Assembly (NCBI GenBank): GCA_016748015.1
Contig: JAAOMT010000714.1
Location: forward strand, 1-64,000
Origin: Geosiphon pyriformis
Taxonomy: Eukaryota > Glomeromycota > Glomeromycetes > Archaeosporales > Geosiphonaceae
Length of the DNA: 64,000 bases
Reading direction: 5' to 3'
In this document: piece after piece, positions 47,279 through 59,090 of the stretch
Position numbering within the stretch: position 1 is the first letter of the stretch
Layout of the letters: every line of letters starts with the position of its first letter
Notes under the pieces: model-generated
Database searches by the model: none
Seen by the model: the letters and a program-made list of their open reading frames with translations, nothing else
What the model was told of the DNA's origin: nothing
Program-made: the position numbers and the translations under genes

Positions 47279-48430
47279 CCATATGTCTAAAGTCAAAGAA
47301 ATTTTAGGCCATTTGATCTCATTTTGACTACTTTTTAAGAATAAGCTTTTAGTAATGATTTTAAACTTATATACATATGCAAATACAATAGTATAAGCTG
47401 AGCAAGCAACAAAAGTAAATGTGCTTATTGCTAAAACTGTAAATTTTAGTTTTTTTGTGATTATAAGTGAAAATTTTAATAAAAATAGTTTCAAAAAGAT
47501 TTAAGTTATAAATTTTGTTTGAGTTTGGGTCTAGTTAATGTCCTCAAAGATTAGTGTTTACTTAAACTGCTCACATAGTACAATTTAAGAGAAGCTGCAA
47601 AAGTTATTAATTATTTATTTGTAAGTAAGAATTTTTTGTTATTATTGACCAAACAAATGGTTAAGGATGTTTTTAAGTTTTTTAATACAGATTACAGAAC
47701 TGTCTAGTTCTCTGTTAGACTGGATGGCCTTCTGGATGTACAATTAAGTATTGTTCAGAAACAGGCTAATAAGAATTGTTAGAGATTCAAAATTAAGGAT
47801 ACAAATAATTTTAAGTAGACTAGTTTTGGAATTTATTTATTATTTAGGCTTTTTTTGACAAAAAATAAGTTCAATAATGCCAATATTAATGGTAATTTAA
47901 GCACAATATAGAAAATTTTACAAGATATAGTATTAGATTTAGCAAATGAAATGTTTTCTAAATTTAATACAATAAAGAAAGATGCTTTTCTAATAAACAG
48001 TTATCACGATTTTACAAGTTAAAGTTATTAGTTGTCAAGCTTATCAAAACCATGAGTGTTGGAGACAAAACAAAATTTGATTATCTTTTACAAATTTGAC
48101 TGATTACTGATTATAATAAGGCTTTGAAAATCCAGAGTTTAATTCAAGATAATATAAAATCAACTAACATTTTTTGTTGCTTGTCAAAGATTAAGAAAAG
48201 ATATTATAAGTCTAAGTTGTATGAATCAAGAGTTGTTAAAGCTGTGGATATTAATGCTGTTATTAAAAAAAGAATGAAAAATTTTTGTTTAGATAAAGAC
48301 TGTATAATCAAAAATATACTAAAAAAACTCTTTTGCAAAGTAGTTGTAAATTACTTGGTAATTAATAAGAAACTGATTTTAAAATCTGATAAAATCAGAG
48401 CCAAGATGAATGTAAAAATAAAAAACTGAA
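47279..48430 (+). pseudogene. LINE: rest of endonuclease and linker
   Basis: After the Ty3 element the frame resumes HMSKVKEIL and LLFKNKLLVMILNLYTYANT, then FFVIISENFNKN, corresponding to the endonuclease 'GGDFNED' segment with Gly and Asp changed. Later, 48,124-48,429, a frame reads INAVIKKRMKNFCLDKDCII, which also appears in the right-edge LINE relic. Many stops. Confidence 0.6.
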
Positions 48431-50300
48431 CCAGAAAATAGAGGATTTTGGAATCTGTTTCTGGAATATAAACAAATTAATATATTCTTTTAAAGTACAT
48501 AGATAATTATATTTTTTCAAACATAATAGTTGTTATTAATTATAATAAAATGTTTTAGATGGTAAAAAAAAGTTGCTGAATGAAAAAGCTGTTGACTTAA
48601 GTGACATATTTAATAAGTTGTAAAAACATTATAGGAATAATGTTTTAAAGTATTTATTAGATCTGTTAAATTCTCATTTATCTCTGAGTAAGATTTCTAT
48701 ATTGTGGAGATGTGTTTGAGTCTTAATAATATTTAAGCTATATGATTAGAAAAAGGTATTAATAAATATTCAACTTATTACTTTAATCAAAATAGCAAAA
48801 AAAATTTTGTCCAAAATTTTTTCTGATAGAATTTTTATAATTTACAGCAAATTTAATGTGTTTCATAAAGACAATTTTTCAGTACTAAAAAACACTTTAA
48901 TACAGACTTCAATTTTGGCCATAGACTCTGTAATTGAAAATGCTTTGAAAAAAAAAAAATTATGGCTGGTTTTATAAAATATATATAAAACTTATAATTT
49001 AATTGATTGGTAACATTTATGTAACAGCTTGATTAAAATAAAGATGTGTAAATATTTAATCAAATTTTTTGAGAATATTTATAATGAGATAATTAATTAG
49101 ATTATAAAAAATATTGAACTTTTAAATAAATATGTAATTCATGATAAACTCGATCAAAAAAAAGTTTTTTTTCATTATTATAGAGAATTTTTTATGATTC
49201 TTTGCTTTGTAAGATTAAAAAACATAAACAATTGTATAGTTACAAGATAAATTCAAAATTTTTACAAAAACTAATAGAACTGATTTTACAGATAGCAAAA
49301 CTTTTTTTCTTGCTATGAATGTTTTTGTTAATAATACTATCTGGATTAAAAATTGCATGACAGTAATTTAACACATTCTAAATATTGTAAGTGAGTTTTT
49401 TTCTATTAATAATATTTTAATCAATACTAACAAAACAATTGTTATTCTTATCAATTAAAAAGTTAAAAAAACTGTGCTGTTTATTAATAACTCAAAAATT
49501 TTAATAGCCAAAAAAGGTGAGTTTTATAGATATCTAGAAATCTCTTTGTTAACTGACAACTTGTTTAAACCAAACTTAACCAAAGCTTATCTTAATATTA
49601 AGTTTTTTTCAAATGTAATTTTAAGGAAGGCTATTATTAAAAAACAATTTTATATCTATTATTTGCTGTTCTGTAGTTTATAATTGGCTATAAAATGCAG
49701 TTTAATTGGATTTTAAAAAATATATATAAAAAGTGAGACAAGATATTAAGGAAAAGACTAAAGCTTAAAGCTAATTTCCTTAAAGATTTTTTTAATAAAG
49801 TATTATATTATCTTATATTATATAATTTTAAAATATTTAAGCATATGCTGCTTAAGAATCTATTGGCTAATCTAATCTATTTTGCTAATACAAATAAAAT
49901 CTTTGGCAGTTTATTCAAACACAAAACTATAGTTTTATAGATTATTAGCTGAATGTTCTAGTACTCTTTTCGAATTTTAATTAAGTTGCTGATTAATTCT
50001 ATAAATTGTTTTCTGATGAGTATAACATGTGTTTTTGTTTTTTGTAATTTGTTTTTAGGTGACAATTTGTTTAATGTTTTTTAAACCAGAGATAATATTG
50101 TAGTTTTAAATATGTTGAGCTTGGATGGTTATATAAATGTAATAAGATTTCTTAGGAAATTTAACATAATTTTTGTAAATCAATTTCTAGATTAGCATAA
50201 TACATGTTTCACATAAAACATGTTTTGCAAGTAAAAAAGACTGGATCTTAAAGATTTAATTTTTAGCTGATTTAATTTACTCACCAAATTTATTAATAAT
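48430..50300 (+). pseudogene. LINE: reverse-transcriptase region, heavily stopped
   Basis: Readable pieces are IFSDRIFIIYSKFNVFHKDN, FSVLKNTLIQTSILAIDSVI, IYKTYNLIDW and IKMCKYLIKFFENIYNEI (RT palm entry), and 49,474-49,683 MLFINNSKILIAKKGEFYRY then LEISLLTDNL. The same pieces recur in the minus-strand relic at 61.3-64 kb, confirming identity. The YADD-type site is not legible. Confidence 0.6.
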
Positions 50301-50306
50301 AATGAT

Positions 50307-51530
50307 TTGGTAAATACTAAAGTATTAGTCTTTTGTCTTACTTCTGTAGACTACTCTTGTAATTTCGGTTATGTTAATGAACATTTACTAAATTTTGGGT
50401 TAAATAATATGATTATTTATACAGATGGTTTTGTTAAAAGTTTAAATTCAGTAAATGTGTATAGAAGTGTTGTTGCTTATTTTTTAGATGTTAAAATAAG
50501 TGTTGAAGTTAGAATAAATAGTTTGTTTTTCTCAAATTTGGTGAAATTACAGATTATTGTTCTTATTTAAAATTGTGTATCTGTTTTAAGCTCTATTATT
50601 CTGTTTATGAACAGCCAGACTTTGCTGAATATGTCTTATTTCAATAGGGGTGTATTTAGTTCTAATTTTTGTAGTAAATACTGGATTGAGAAAGAACATA
50701 TTTGTTAAATTATTTTAAGAAAAAGTTTGTTGGTTTCTTAAAAAAAGATTAAAAATCATGCAAGTGTTATTGGAAATAAACATGCAGATTTTTATGTCAA
50801 TATTACTATTAGTTCTAAGTTTACTTTGCTCTTTTAAGTGCTGTGCTATTTTTTAAGTATTGAAAATAGATCTGTTTCTGAAAACACTTATCATTTTTTC
50901 AGAAACTTGTTTAATGTAGTTAATTTTGTTGGTTGGGAATTCAGATGTAATAATAATGCCATAAATATAAATGCTAACAGTATTTTTAACATAATTTAAA
51001 CTTTTAGTGTTTGGCACTTTGATGGCAAGATCTATTTTAGCTATATTAGCTTGTTATTAATGACACTTCAATTATATTTCATGAAAACATTGCACTACTG
51101 TTTACCTGTAACTAAAAAAAAAAAATTGTATAAGCTAAAATATTTAAGTGTAATTTGTATCCAATGTAAATTTTTGAAGAACTTTAATCACATGTTTTCA
51201 TGTATACATGATAGTAATACCAGAAAAGTATTATTGTTAAACACTATTCTGAAGTGAAATGAATTATTAAGTACATCTGCAAAGAGGAATGTAGTCATTT
51301 AGACTTTGTATAAAGCCAAGTTTTCTGTTAAATTGTACATATTATTGGTTAAGAGCTTTATGTTAAAGAATTGGATGGTTGACACAATACAATATTTGGA
51401 TGCTGGATCTAATAATAATGCTTTGGTTGTCAAATTGGTCTGTGGTTTTGCTGAGAGTTACAGATCTGTTATTTGGTTGCTGGCCACTAAGTTGAGATCT
51501 TACTATAAAAAACATAATTTTTTGCTGTAA
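50307..51530 (+). pseudogene. LINE: RNase H and C-terminal zinc finger
   Basis: 50,307-50,570 contains NMIIYTDGFVKSLNSVNVYR (RNase H first Asp kept), then VLSSIILFMNSQTLLNMS with the later Asp as Asn. GNKHADFYVN at about 50,770 is the final RNase H motif. 51,051-51,257 has MKTLHYCLPV and the finger CIQCKFLKNFNHMFSC (51,156-51,206). 51,306-51,530 has FMLKNWMVDTIQYLDAG and FAESYRSVIWLLATKLRSYY. This 3' part is much less damaged than the RT part. Confidence 0.7.
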
Positions 51531-51745
51531 AATGAATCTGTTTCTCTGACTTCCAATTTATTGTCTTTGTGGTCCGCTGAGTTGATTCACAGTTTCAGTG
51601 TTAGATTAGATATCTATGCTTGCTTTGGGTTACATTCATGTTTGTCCAGATTGTGTTTCAGTTTTTTGAAAGATGTTCCTTCTGTGAGCAATTTAGGTGT
51701 GTAGTGCCGCCTTGATTGGCCCGAGTGGTTGGTCACGTGTAGAAA

Positions 51746-51762
51746 AAGCATGAGCCATGCTT
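51746..51762 (+). other. hairpin in LINE 3' tail
   Basis: AAGCATG-AGC-CATGCTT forms a 7-bp stem with a 3-base loop, about 60 bp before the poly-A run at 51,823-51,835. A 3' stem-loop is commonly what a LINE RT recognises; here that is inference. Confidence 0.5.
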
Positions 51763-51843
51763 AATTTAGAATCTTGTTTGATTTTATGTCCTTAGGTAGT
51801 GGTTGGACTGCACTCGTAAATCAAAAAAAAAAAAATAGATTTT

Positions 51844-52459
51844 AAATTTTAAAGGATGAATTATTGAATGATAAAGTTTTTAAATGAATGTGACTCTTTA
51901 TTAATATATATCGGCAATTTCATATCATAAATTCACCAACAACCATATTTATAGTATATTTATTGAATTTATTAAATGCGTTAATTTAATAATTACATAA
52001 AATTCAAAAGTTTTTTACGGGAGTTAAGAAACAATAAATATTTTCATTTCATTAGCACATAATAAGATTTTTATTTACAGTTTTTAGATTACATTCACGT
52101 ATTATCTTTAAAAAAAAAAACAATAGACCCATGATATATATTATAAAAAAAAAAATTTTCCTAAAGCACAAAATAGAGTTGAATATTGTACCTTGATTCT
52201 GAAAAATATATAGTGCACAAAAAGATGATGTAAAAAGTGTTAGTGACCAGCTATATAGAATTGATTGTTTTATATATCACTATTCAATCTATCACTATTC
52301 AATAAAACGAAACGTGATATCCCTCTATCACAAAAAATGCATAAACTAAACGGAATTTAGCTATTGATAATTTTCCATTTTAACATATTTTTTTTTGCCC
52401 ATATCCATTCTAGAATATTTCTGCAGTTTCTCAACATGGTATTACCATAGTAACCGGAA
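51844..52459. other. AT-rich spacer
   Basis: Right flank of the LINE. No gene or repeat recognised. Confidence 0.4.
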
Positions 52460-52837
52460 TTTAAAAAGAATAAATAATAATGATGAAATGGCAAAAATCC
52501 CTCGGAGTTTCCGGTAATGAAATCCGTTTGTCCGATTAAATAATTTTGTTTTACGTTCACAAATATGCTAAAATCTTGATTAGAAATTTTTTTTTAACGC
52601 ATCCCATAAATCAATAATATAAAAAATAAATTAAAGTCTTTAATATTTGTTACTTGACTAAAAGTTATTCTTTTTAAACCTTTCGAAATGTAATAAAAAA
52701 GAATTGCTTGAAATATCGAGCTAAAACAGCCCATTTTAAGCATTGAGCTTGATATTACAGCGTTCTCATTTTGCCGTCATTATGTAAATGTTAAAACCAA
52801 ATAGAAAAATAAAAAAATATCGGTTAAATTTTTATTT

Positions 52838-53199
52838 GAATATTGAAAGTAAAAAAGAGATTTATTATTTACTAATTCTAATCAATCCGTTGGTACTAAT
52901 ATGTGCTAGTCTTAAAAGGAAAACTTTGCAAATATGTGAAAAATAAGAGGACTTATTTATTTGGCTTAAGAGGGTTTGAGTCATTTAATGTGTGTGTGTG
53001 AGGGTAGAGTGCGGGAATGAATATTGAAAGTAAAAGAGAGATTTATTATTTGCTAATTCTAATCAATCCGTTGATACGAATATGTGCTAGTCCTAAAAGG
53101 AAAACTTTGCAAATATGTGAAAAATAAGAGGGCTTATTTATTTGGCTTATGAGGGTTTGAGTCATTTAATTTGTGTGTGTGAGGGTAGAGTGCGGGAAT
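52838..53199. repeat. 181-bp tandem duplication
   Basis: GAATATTGAAAGTAAAA begins at 52,838 and again at 53,019. The two units are nearly identical to GAGGGTAGAGTGCGGGAATG and differ at only a few bases, mostly transitions. Each contains a (TG)n run. Confidence 0.9.
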
Positions 53200-53272
53200 G
53201 AAGAAAGCGTATTGGAAAATTTGAAAATAAATGAGATACTTTAAAATCAAAGCCTTTAAAGTATCTTATAAG

Positions 53273-53370
53273 AGAATGAGAAATCAAAATAGTCGGTATC
53301 TTTTAAAGAGAATGAGAAATCAAAATGGTCGGTATTTTATGAAGGGAATGAAGAATCAAAAATGTCCGTT
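53273..53370. repeat. 36-bp minisatellite, about 2.5 units
   Basis: Units AGAATGAGAAATCAAAAT-GGTCGGTATYTT follow each other. Other copies of the dispersed repeat have a single unit here (near 5,720). The 69-codon frame across it (RMRNQN-repeat) is probably not a gene. Confidence 0.75.
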
Positions 53371-53789
53371 ATCAAGTAACTGTAAATTTACAAAAAGAAC
53401 ATTACCAATGGGACACTCCAAAGAAGTATCATTAAAATGAAGATAAGTAATGAAAAATGCTAAAGTTTGAAGAAGGTAGAAAAATTGAATAAATGCAATG
53501 AATTATGCGACGAATTATTTGGATCCTCAATTTTATGCATTTTTTGGGTAGAAAGTCCAAAAAACATATAGAGAACTAAGTAAAGAGAAGAAATACAAAA
53601 AAAGGCAAAAAGAATGTAAGTTGGGGATAATTAAAAAGAGATCAGAAAGTATAAAAATGCAAATGTTCGTGTAAGGTGATTTTGATTGTCTAAATTATTA
53701 ATATATCTAATTTAGGCAAGTGAAAATAAATTATTTGGCTCAGTTATTTAGTTAGTTTAATAAGTCAAATGTAAAAAGCTTATAAATAA

Positions 53790-54092
53790 CTAGTTTGGAT
53801 TGGTAGGTCTGTAGGAATAGACAAAGGTTGGTTCAACGAATTCTTCTTTTACTGTAAAATCAATATTTTGTGGAGAGAGAATTGTTGATATATTTTCGCC
53901 AGGATTATTATTTACTGGTGGTGGGTTTTGAGCTGGGTTGTTGATAGGGGCTGGTTGCTGATTATTGGGCACCATTAGTTGGTTTGGTAATTGATTAACG
54001 AACTCACGATTAATTCGACATAAATCAGGGGACCTATCTATATGGGAAATTGTTGATGGAGTATACATTGCTATAAGATTATTTCGATTCAT
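53790..54092 (-). CDS. small repeat-borne Asn/Pro-rich protein, copy D
   Basis: 100 residues from the ATG at 54,092 (MNRNNLIAMYTPST) to the stop at 53,790. Same length as copy A, no indel. The centre VNQLPNQLMVPNNQQPAPIN is identical to copy A except one site before it, and the C-terminus ends TNPN in both. Differences cluster at the ends (18 of 100 by my count). No recognised domain, signal peptide or membrane segment. Three other copies in the window are broken, so these two are either the functional or the youngest members. Confidence 0.5.
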   Translation of the reverse strand: MNRNNLIAMYTPSTISHIDRSPDLCRINREFVNQLPNQLMVPNNQQPAPINNPAQNPPPVNNNPGENISTILSPQNIDFTVKEEFVEPTFVYSYRPTNPN

Positions 54093-54258
54093 GTTTAAGA
54101 AAGTTGAGAAAATATTAAAGATTAAAATTTCAAAAGATCATATTTCTGTTCATAACCGACCAATTGAAAATTGTTAGCGAAAACTATAAATAGATGTTCA
54201 AATTAAAATATATATTTCCTTTTATGTAAGATATGTATAAACTATTTTGATTTTGTAT

Positions 54259-54331
54259 GGTTTGGTTTGGTTTGGTTTGATTTGATTTGATTTGATTTGA
54301 TTTGATTTGATTTGATTTGATTTGATTTGAT
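54259..54331. repeat. (GGTTT/GATTT)n pentanucleotide microsatellite
   Basis: Starts with GGTTT units and passes to GATTT units, about 14 in all. Confidence 0.93.
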
Positions 54332-55078
54332 TATTATTTCATTTTATTGCAGAGCCCCAACGCCACATGTCAAACTATAAAAGATTATCCTGCAGCTTTA
54401 GGATCCCGCCATCGGGGATTTGCGAGGAATTGAAAAACTTTTACCTAATTGTATTCTAAAATTGAAGCATGTAACCTTTCGAAGAAAAAAATCTTTTAAT
54501 AAGATCTTTGCATTGAAAGTTTTAAAATTTCTCTCGAGCGTTCAATTAAGATGAACAAATAAATAATCAAGCAATCTTTAAAACAAATTTTTCTAGAAAC
54601 AAATATATTAAAAAAATATGTATAGTTGTTTAAAAATTCAAAATATTTTTACTTATCACCTTAATGACTTCATTATACAGTAGTGTATCTTTCACAAATA
54701 TATTATCGACAACAAATAAAATAATCTTTTATTGGGTTGATTAAATCCGCTTTCAATCATCCGGATACTTTTTGAGCCCATCACACCTCAATCGGGTGAA
54801 AATACCCGGATCGGCAAAAATTCCTGACGAAAGGATAAATCCTAAATCGGTCTAAAATGGAAAAGGTATTGATTAAAAAAAATCTCATATTCATCTAAAA
54901 ATTAAGTTTCAAGTTTACAACTTTTTAGCCACAAAGATTCATATATAATAAATAAAAATCAAACAGGTTTTAATTAATCATCTTACAAAATTTTTATGTA
55001 AATCTCTATAGAAAATCCCACACTACTCTGAAATTAATATCAATTTTCGTGGAACAACGGCCTTAATTGTATACATTC

Positions 55079-55079
55079 A

Positions 55080-55119
<40 letters not shown>
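55079..55119. repeat. (CAT)n microsatellite
   Basis: About 13 uninterrupted CAT/ATC triplets. Confidence 0.95.
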
Positions 55120-55137
55120 GACTTTCATAGGTTACCG

Positions 55138-55302
55138 AGCCTCCCTTTGAGAACTACAGCATGACCTGGTGGGTTATCAGAACGTCTGGTAGAAAACAAA
55201 AAGGTATTATTTCCAATAAATTTTTCTTTGTGTTGATCTGTACTTATATCACAGCTTGGGCAATAAAAATTTCCTTCTAATGGTCTGAGGTAAAATAGTA
55301 GC

Positions 55303-55303
<1 letters not shown>
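55138..55303 (-). CDS. possible exon of an unrecognised gene between two microsatellites
   Basis: The minus strand reads without stop through FYLRPLEGNFYCPSCDISTD, then KFIGNNTFLFSTRR and GHAVVLKGRLGNL, ending at a TGA near 55,125-55,140. Base composition is richer in G/C than the flanks and a CxxC pair is present, which suggest real coding sequence. The frame continues upstream into the CTA repeat as poly-Leu. No start codon or certain splice site is visible. It could be the last exon of a gene or a fragment of one. Confidence 0.3.
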
Positions 55304-55385
<82 letters not shown>

Positions 55386-55386
55386 A
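55300..55386. repeat. (AGT)n microsatellite
   Basis: About 28 AGT triplets, one AGC interruption at the left end. Confidence 0.96.
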
Positions 55387-56209
55387 TGAAATATAAAAGG
55401 GTTTTCTGCTTTCTATTAATAATTTAAATTATAGTACATTGGGAGGTAAAAGTTCAATTTTCGAGGATGTTTATTATATGAAATTATTTTCATAATTACA
55501 AATGGGTATTAAGAAATTTTGTCAGTGCCAGAATTTAGTATATTATTTATTTTGAAAATAGAAAGGTTTTTACACCATTTTTTGTTTGGTCAAAGAAAAT
55601 TTTACTTTCAACTTACTCATTGAGAGAAAATAATTTTTCTGAAGCAATTTCTATTCCTGATAGAGTTTAATGTTCTTAATATCAAAAAGAATGAGTTTTA
55701 GTTGATAAAATTTATTATCAAATTGTTACCGGAATTTAATTTAAAGAGTTCAGCGACGAATTAGTATTTAAAAAAATGACCAATTTACTTTGCAAAGGTA
55801 GAAAAAATAACAATTTCAAGTAGGATTTTCTAAATGGTCCAGATGTAGTTTAAAAATTTTTCATTAGAAAGATGTGTTCTTTAAAATTCTCCATTTGTCA
55901 AGATAAATCCCAGAAAATTTGATTAGATAATTTTATCTCATGAAAAACTTTGAATTCATTAATTGATTTTTGATAATTCAATTTTTACATGATTTTAAAA
56001 TTATCAATGATATTTTATTACTAATTGATTTCATGTTAATTAAATGAATTAAGTTAATTCAAATTATGTATTGTTACTTAACAGAATTTTCTTTGAGACA
56101 AGAAAACTTAAGAGACGTGTGATAGTTATAATGGGAATTTGAATTTAATAACTAATTTTCAGTATTTCCTACTTGGTAAACTAAATTTTTGATCGCATGT
56201 TTTCCAGCT
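55387..56209. other. AT-rich spacer
   Basis: No gene or known element seen. Confidence 0.4.
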
Positions 56210-56880
56210 ACATATTTTTCTCGATGTATGAGGCATAATAAAATATGATCTTATCAACATGATGTTCTCATATCCCTCTGGAAAGATAACTTATAGTAAT
56301 GAGGTCGGTGTCCACAGTACTTAAAGTAAATAATAAGTAAATTTCTTTCAAAGATTGTACATAAACTTTTAAATCATTTTATTTACAGCTTTAAGGTAGG
56401 TATTATTTTTATTATATTTACAACTTAAGAGTTGAAGTTTTGATATTTTATACATAAAATCTAGAAATAGGAAAAGTTTATAAATTATAAGGTTTCAAGA
56501 AAAAAATTATTTTAATATCAGTAGGCTTAAGGAGTTATATATTTTCTAACTAAATTTTTTTCATTGAAATTATTTCAAAATAAGACGAATAAAAAAGGAT
56601 AAAATAGATAAAATAAATAAAATAAAAAATGATTATAATTATTTTATCAATTTATAAATCAAAGATGATGATTGAAGAATGAAATACTATTTTTTAAAGA
56701 TGGGTTAATGTTAAATAAGAGCTATTCAAGGATGAGCTAAGGTCCAAAATTAAAAGGTCATTTCTACTAGTTAAATATTGACATATCATGAAATAAAATG
56801 TTCATGATGATGAATGGAAGAATTTTTTTGAACGTTCTTGTTCCAATAGTAATTACAGTATGATGGAACTAATATTTCAT
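56210..56880. repeat. second copy of the 19.6-20.3 kb segment
   Basis: Same landmarks and order as at 19,640-20,300, with an extra 20-bp piece near 56,245 (ATGATCTTATCAACATGATG). The right end, AATTACAGTATGATGGAACT, meets the Tc1-like fragment. Confidence 0.8.
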
Positions 56881-57143
56881 ATCGCAGAATTTATAGACAT
56901 TTAAAATCACTTGGATATATGAAAAACCTACCAATTACTACGCCCAATATTGACGAAAGTTCAAAACAGAAACGTGTTGAATTGGCAAAATTTCACTTTA
57001 ATGAAACAGCATTTCAACTCTTCTCAACACAATTGAACATTAGTACAGAGGAAAATGGTCAGTTCGTCCAAGATCAAAATATCGCACAAAATTTTGACGT
57101 AGGACAGTTTTTCTATGAAGGGAAAAATTATCATGGATTCTAA
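56871..57143 (+). pseudogene. Tc1/mariner-like transposase fragment
   Basis: The frame reads NISYRRIYRHLKSLGYMKN, a Tc1 helix-turn-helix end, then KQKRVELAKFHFNETAFQLF. In the family the motif is [S/T]-D-E-x-x-F-x-L-F; the Asp is Asn here. It runs 74 codons from the internal ATG at 56,919 to a stop at 57,143, but the rest of the catalytic core is unrecognisable. No terminal repeats found. Confidence 0.5.
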
Positions 57144-57839
57144 GTCTTATGCTGAACCTTTGCAACAGCATGTTAGGAATATTTGGCAAGTGACTCTTTT
57201 AACAAGATAACAATCCCAATCATAAAATCGAGTAACTATGGCGTTTTTTGCAAAAGATTTACCCCGAAAAAGAATGATGTTTTGGCTAATATCCCTTATA
57301 TACATCTATTATGAGCAAGAACAATTTGTATCTTATTAAATTCAAGTTATCAGTGAACTCTATCTAAATTCACGTCGTCTGAACCGACCCTAGGTCATGC
57401 ATTTAAAGACCATAATTTTTAAATACTAGATCATATAACTTGGTTGCATTAGGGGGAGTTGACTGCTTCCATGCTCTTTTAGTTCGAATTGAGTTTCCCA
57501 ATTCGTTTATTAGGTTTAAATTATCGAATCAAATCGGAGTAATTTTAGGTAATAATAAATGATAATTTTAAGGTAGATACTTAAGGAAATCTTTAAACTT
57601 CATATCAATTTTCTTTTTACTCTTGTCATAAGAGAAACTTTCAAAGTGGAATAGATAAAAATTGTTTGGTATATTGCTTGAAAGAAAAACTTTTGATTTC
57701 ATAAACATTTGAACTTGATATAATAATAATATAATTATAATGTTGAATTCAAAAGAAAAATATTAAATTTTTTATTTAAAATGCTAAAAAATAAAAAATA
57801 AATATTATAATTATTAATCTATTTGGGTATCAATTAGTA
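57144..57839. other. AT-rich spacer
   Basis: No gene. 57,540-57,600 (AATGATAATTTTAAGGTAGA) resembles 34,610-34,660. Confidence 0.4.
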
Positions 57840-59090
57840 TTCTAAGCGTTATACATACTTTAACAGCTAATATTTCAAATCAATGTAGGATTTTAAATTC
57901 TAAATTCAATACCAATCTCAATCTATGACAAAGCTTAAGTAACAGTTTCCGAAACATACCTAAACACACGAACATGTTCAAAGCATATTTAAATAATAAT
58001 AATTCGGGAAACAGACACACAATAACAGAACAGAACAGAACAGAATAGAACGGAACGGAACAGAACATAAACTTCATCATCTATATATGCTTTAGGTGTC
58101 GTATGCGTGTGAGTGGGTCTTGCCAGCAATCTAAGAGTTGGTATGAATGTGTACTAATCCTAAAAAGGAAAGCCTTTCAAGTACGTGAAAAATAAGTGGG
58201 TCTATTGATTGGCTTAAGAGAGTTTTAACCATTTATTAAGAGAGAGAAAGAGAGAAGGTAAAATGAAGAAATGAGGAAAGTGCACTAGAAAGATGAGAAA
58301 TTGAAAATTAGCAAGATACTTTAAAATTAAATTTTTTAAAGTATCTTAAAAGTGAATTATTAACTATAAATTAAAAAAAAATAAGAAGTGCATATATTGT
58401 CTTCTTTGATTATTAAAGTCTCAGATAACGTAAAGAAGGGTTTGGACAATGATCAATCTATCATGAATTTTTGGCAGAAATAGAATGAATGATTCGGACA
58501 TTCCAAAGAAGTATAATTGAAATGAATAAATACAATAAATTATATGACGAATTATTTGGATTCTCAATGTAATGCCTTTTTTTGATAGTCAGTTCGAAAA
58601 ATACATAAAGAACTAAGTAAAGAGGAGAAATACAAAAGAAGCAAAAAAAAAATCAAAGTTGGCGATAATTAAAAAAGGTCAGGAAGTATAAAAATTCAAA
58701 CCTCCGTGTAAAGTGATGGATTGTCAAAGTTATTAATATATGTGAGTTAGGCAAGTAAAATGTAAAAAGGCATATAGATCAATTAGTTTGGATTTGTAGA
58801 TCTGTAGGAATAGACAAAGGTCGGCTCGATGAGTTCTTCTTGAACTGTAAAATTAAATATTCTGCCGATTGAGAATTTTTGATACATTTTCACCAGGATT
58901 ATATTGTACTGGTGGTGGGTTTTGAGTGGAATTAATAGGGGCTGGTTGTTGATTATTGGGGACTATTGGTTGGTTTTGGTAATTGATTAATGACCTTGGG
59001 ATTAATTCCACATAAATTAGGATATCTATCGATATGTGAAGCTGTTAATAAAAATATATATTGCTAGAAGACTATTGTGATTTATTTTTA
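57840..59090. repeat. dispersed repeat, copy E
   Basis: Follows copy A (5,190-6,300) in order: AATTCGGGAAACAG, the GAACA array (58,025-58,075), ATATGCTTTAGGTGT, GCAATCTAAGAGT, then the small-ORF region near 58,790-59,064 with frameshifts. Confidence 0.78.
58790..59064 (-). pseudogene. small Asn/Pro-rich ORF, copy E, broken
   Basis: The NNQQPAPIN-coding and NPPPVQYN-coding stretches are recognisable on the minus strand, but small insertions and deletions break the frame and no start codon is left in place. Confidence 0.55.

Larger units (their letters stand above)
35412..51832 (+). mobile_element. LINE (non-LTR retrotransposon), decayed, split by a Ty3 insertion
   Basis: Without the 9.72-kb Ty3 element the LINE is about 6.7 kb. 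In order it has an ORF1-like region from about 35,500, a coiled-coil-like segment near 36,970-37,070, an endonuclease start near 37,310-37,558, the Ty3 insertion, more endonuclease and a linker (47,279-48,430), RT (about 48,430-49,900), RNase H (50,386-50,860), a C-terminal CxxC...HxxxC finger (51,156-51,206), a 3' tail, and a poly-A run at 51,823-51,835. An identical 11-mer AAATAGATTTT at 35,401-35,411 and 51,833-51,843 is a likely target-site duplication. Many stops occur, above all in the endonuclease and RT parts. It is inactive. Confidence 0.8.
52460..54110. repeat. dispersed repeat, copy D
   Basis: Shares 52,470-52,540 with 8,860-8,945 and 18,060-18,150 (inverted), 52,760-52,840 with 17,460-17,540 (inverted), and 53,440-54,090 with 9,380-9,990 almost throughout. 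It carries the second intact small ORF. It is expanded internally by a 181-bp tandem duplication and a 36-bp minisatellite. Confidence 0.78.
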
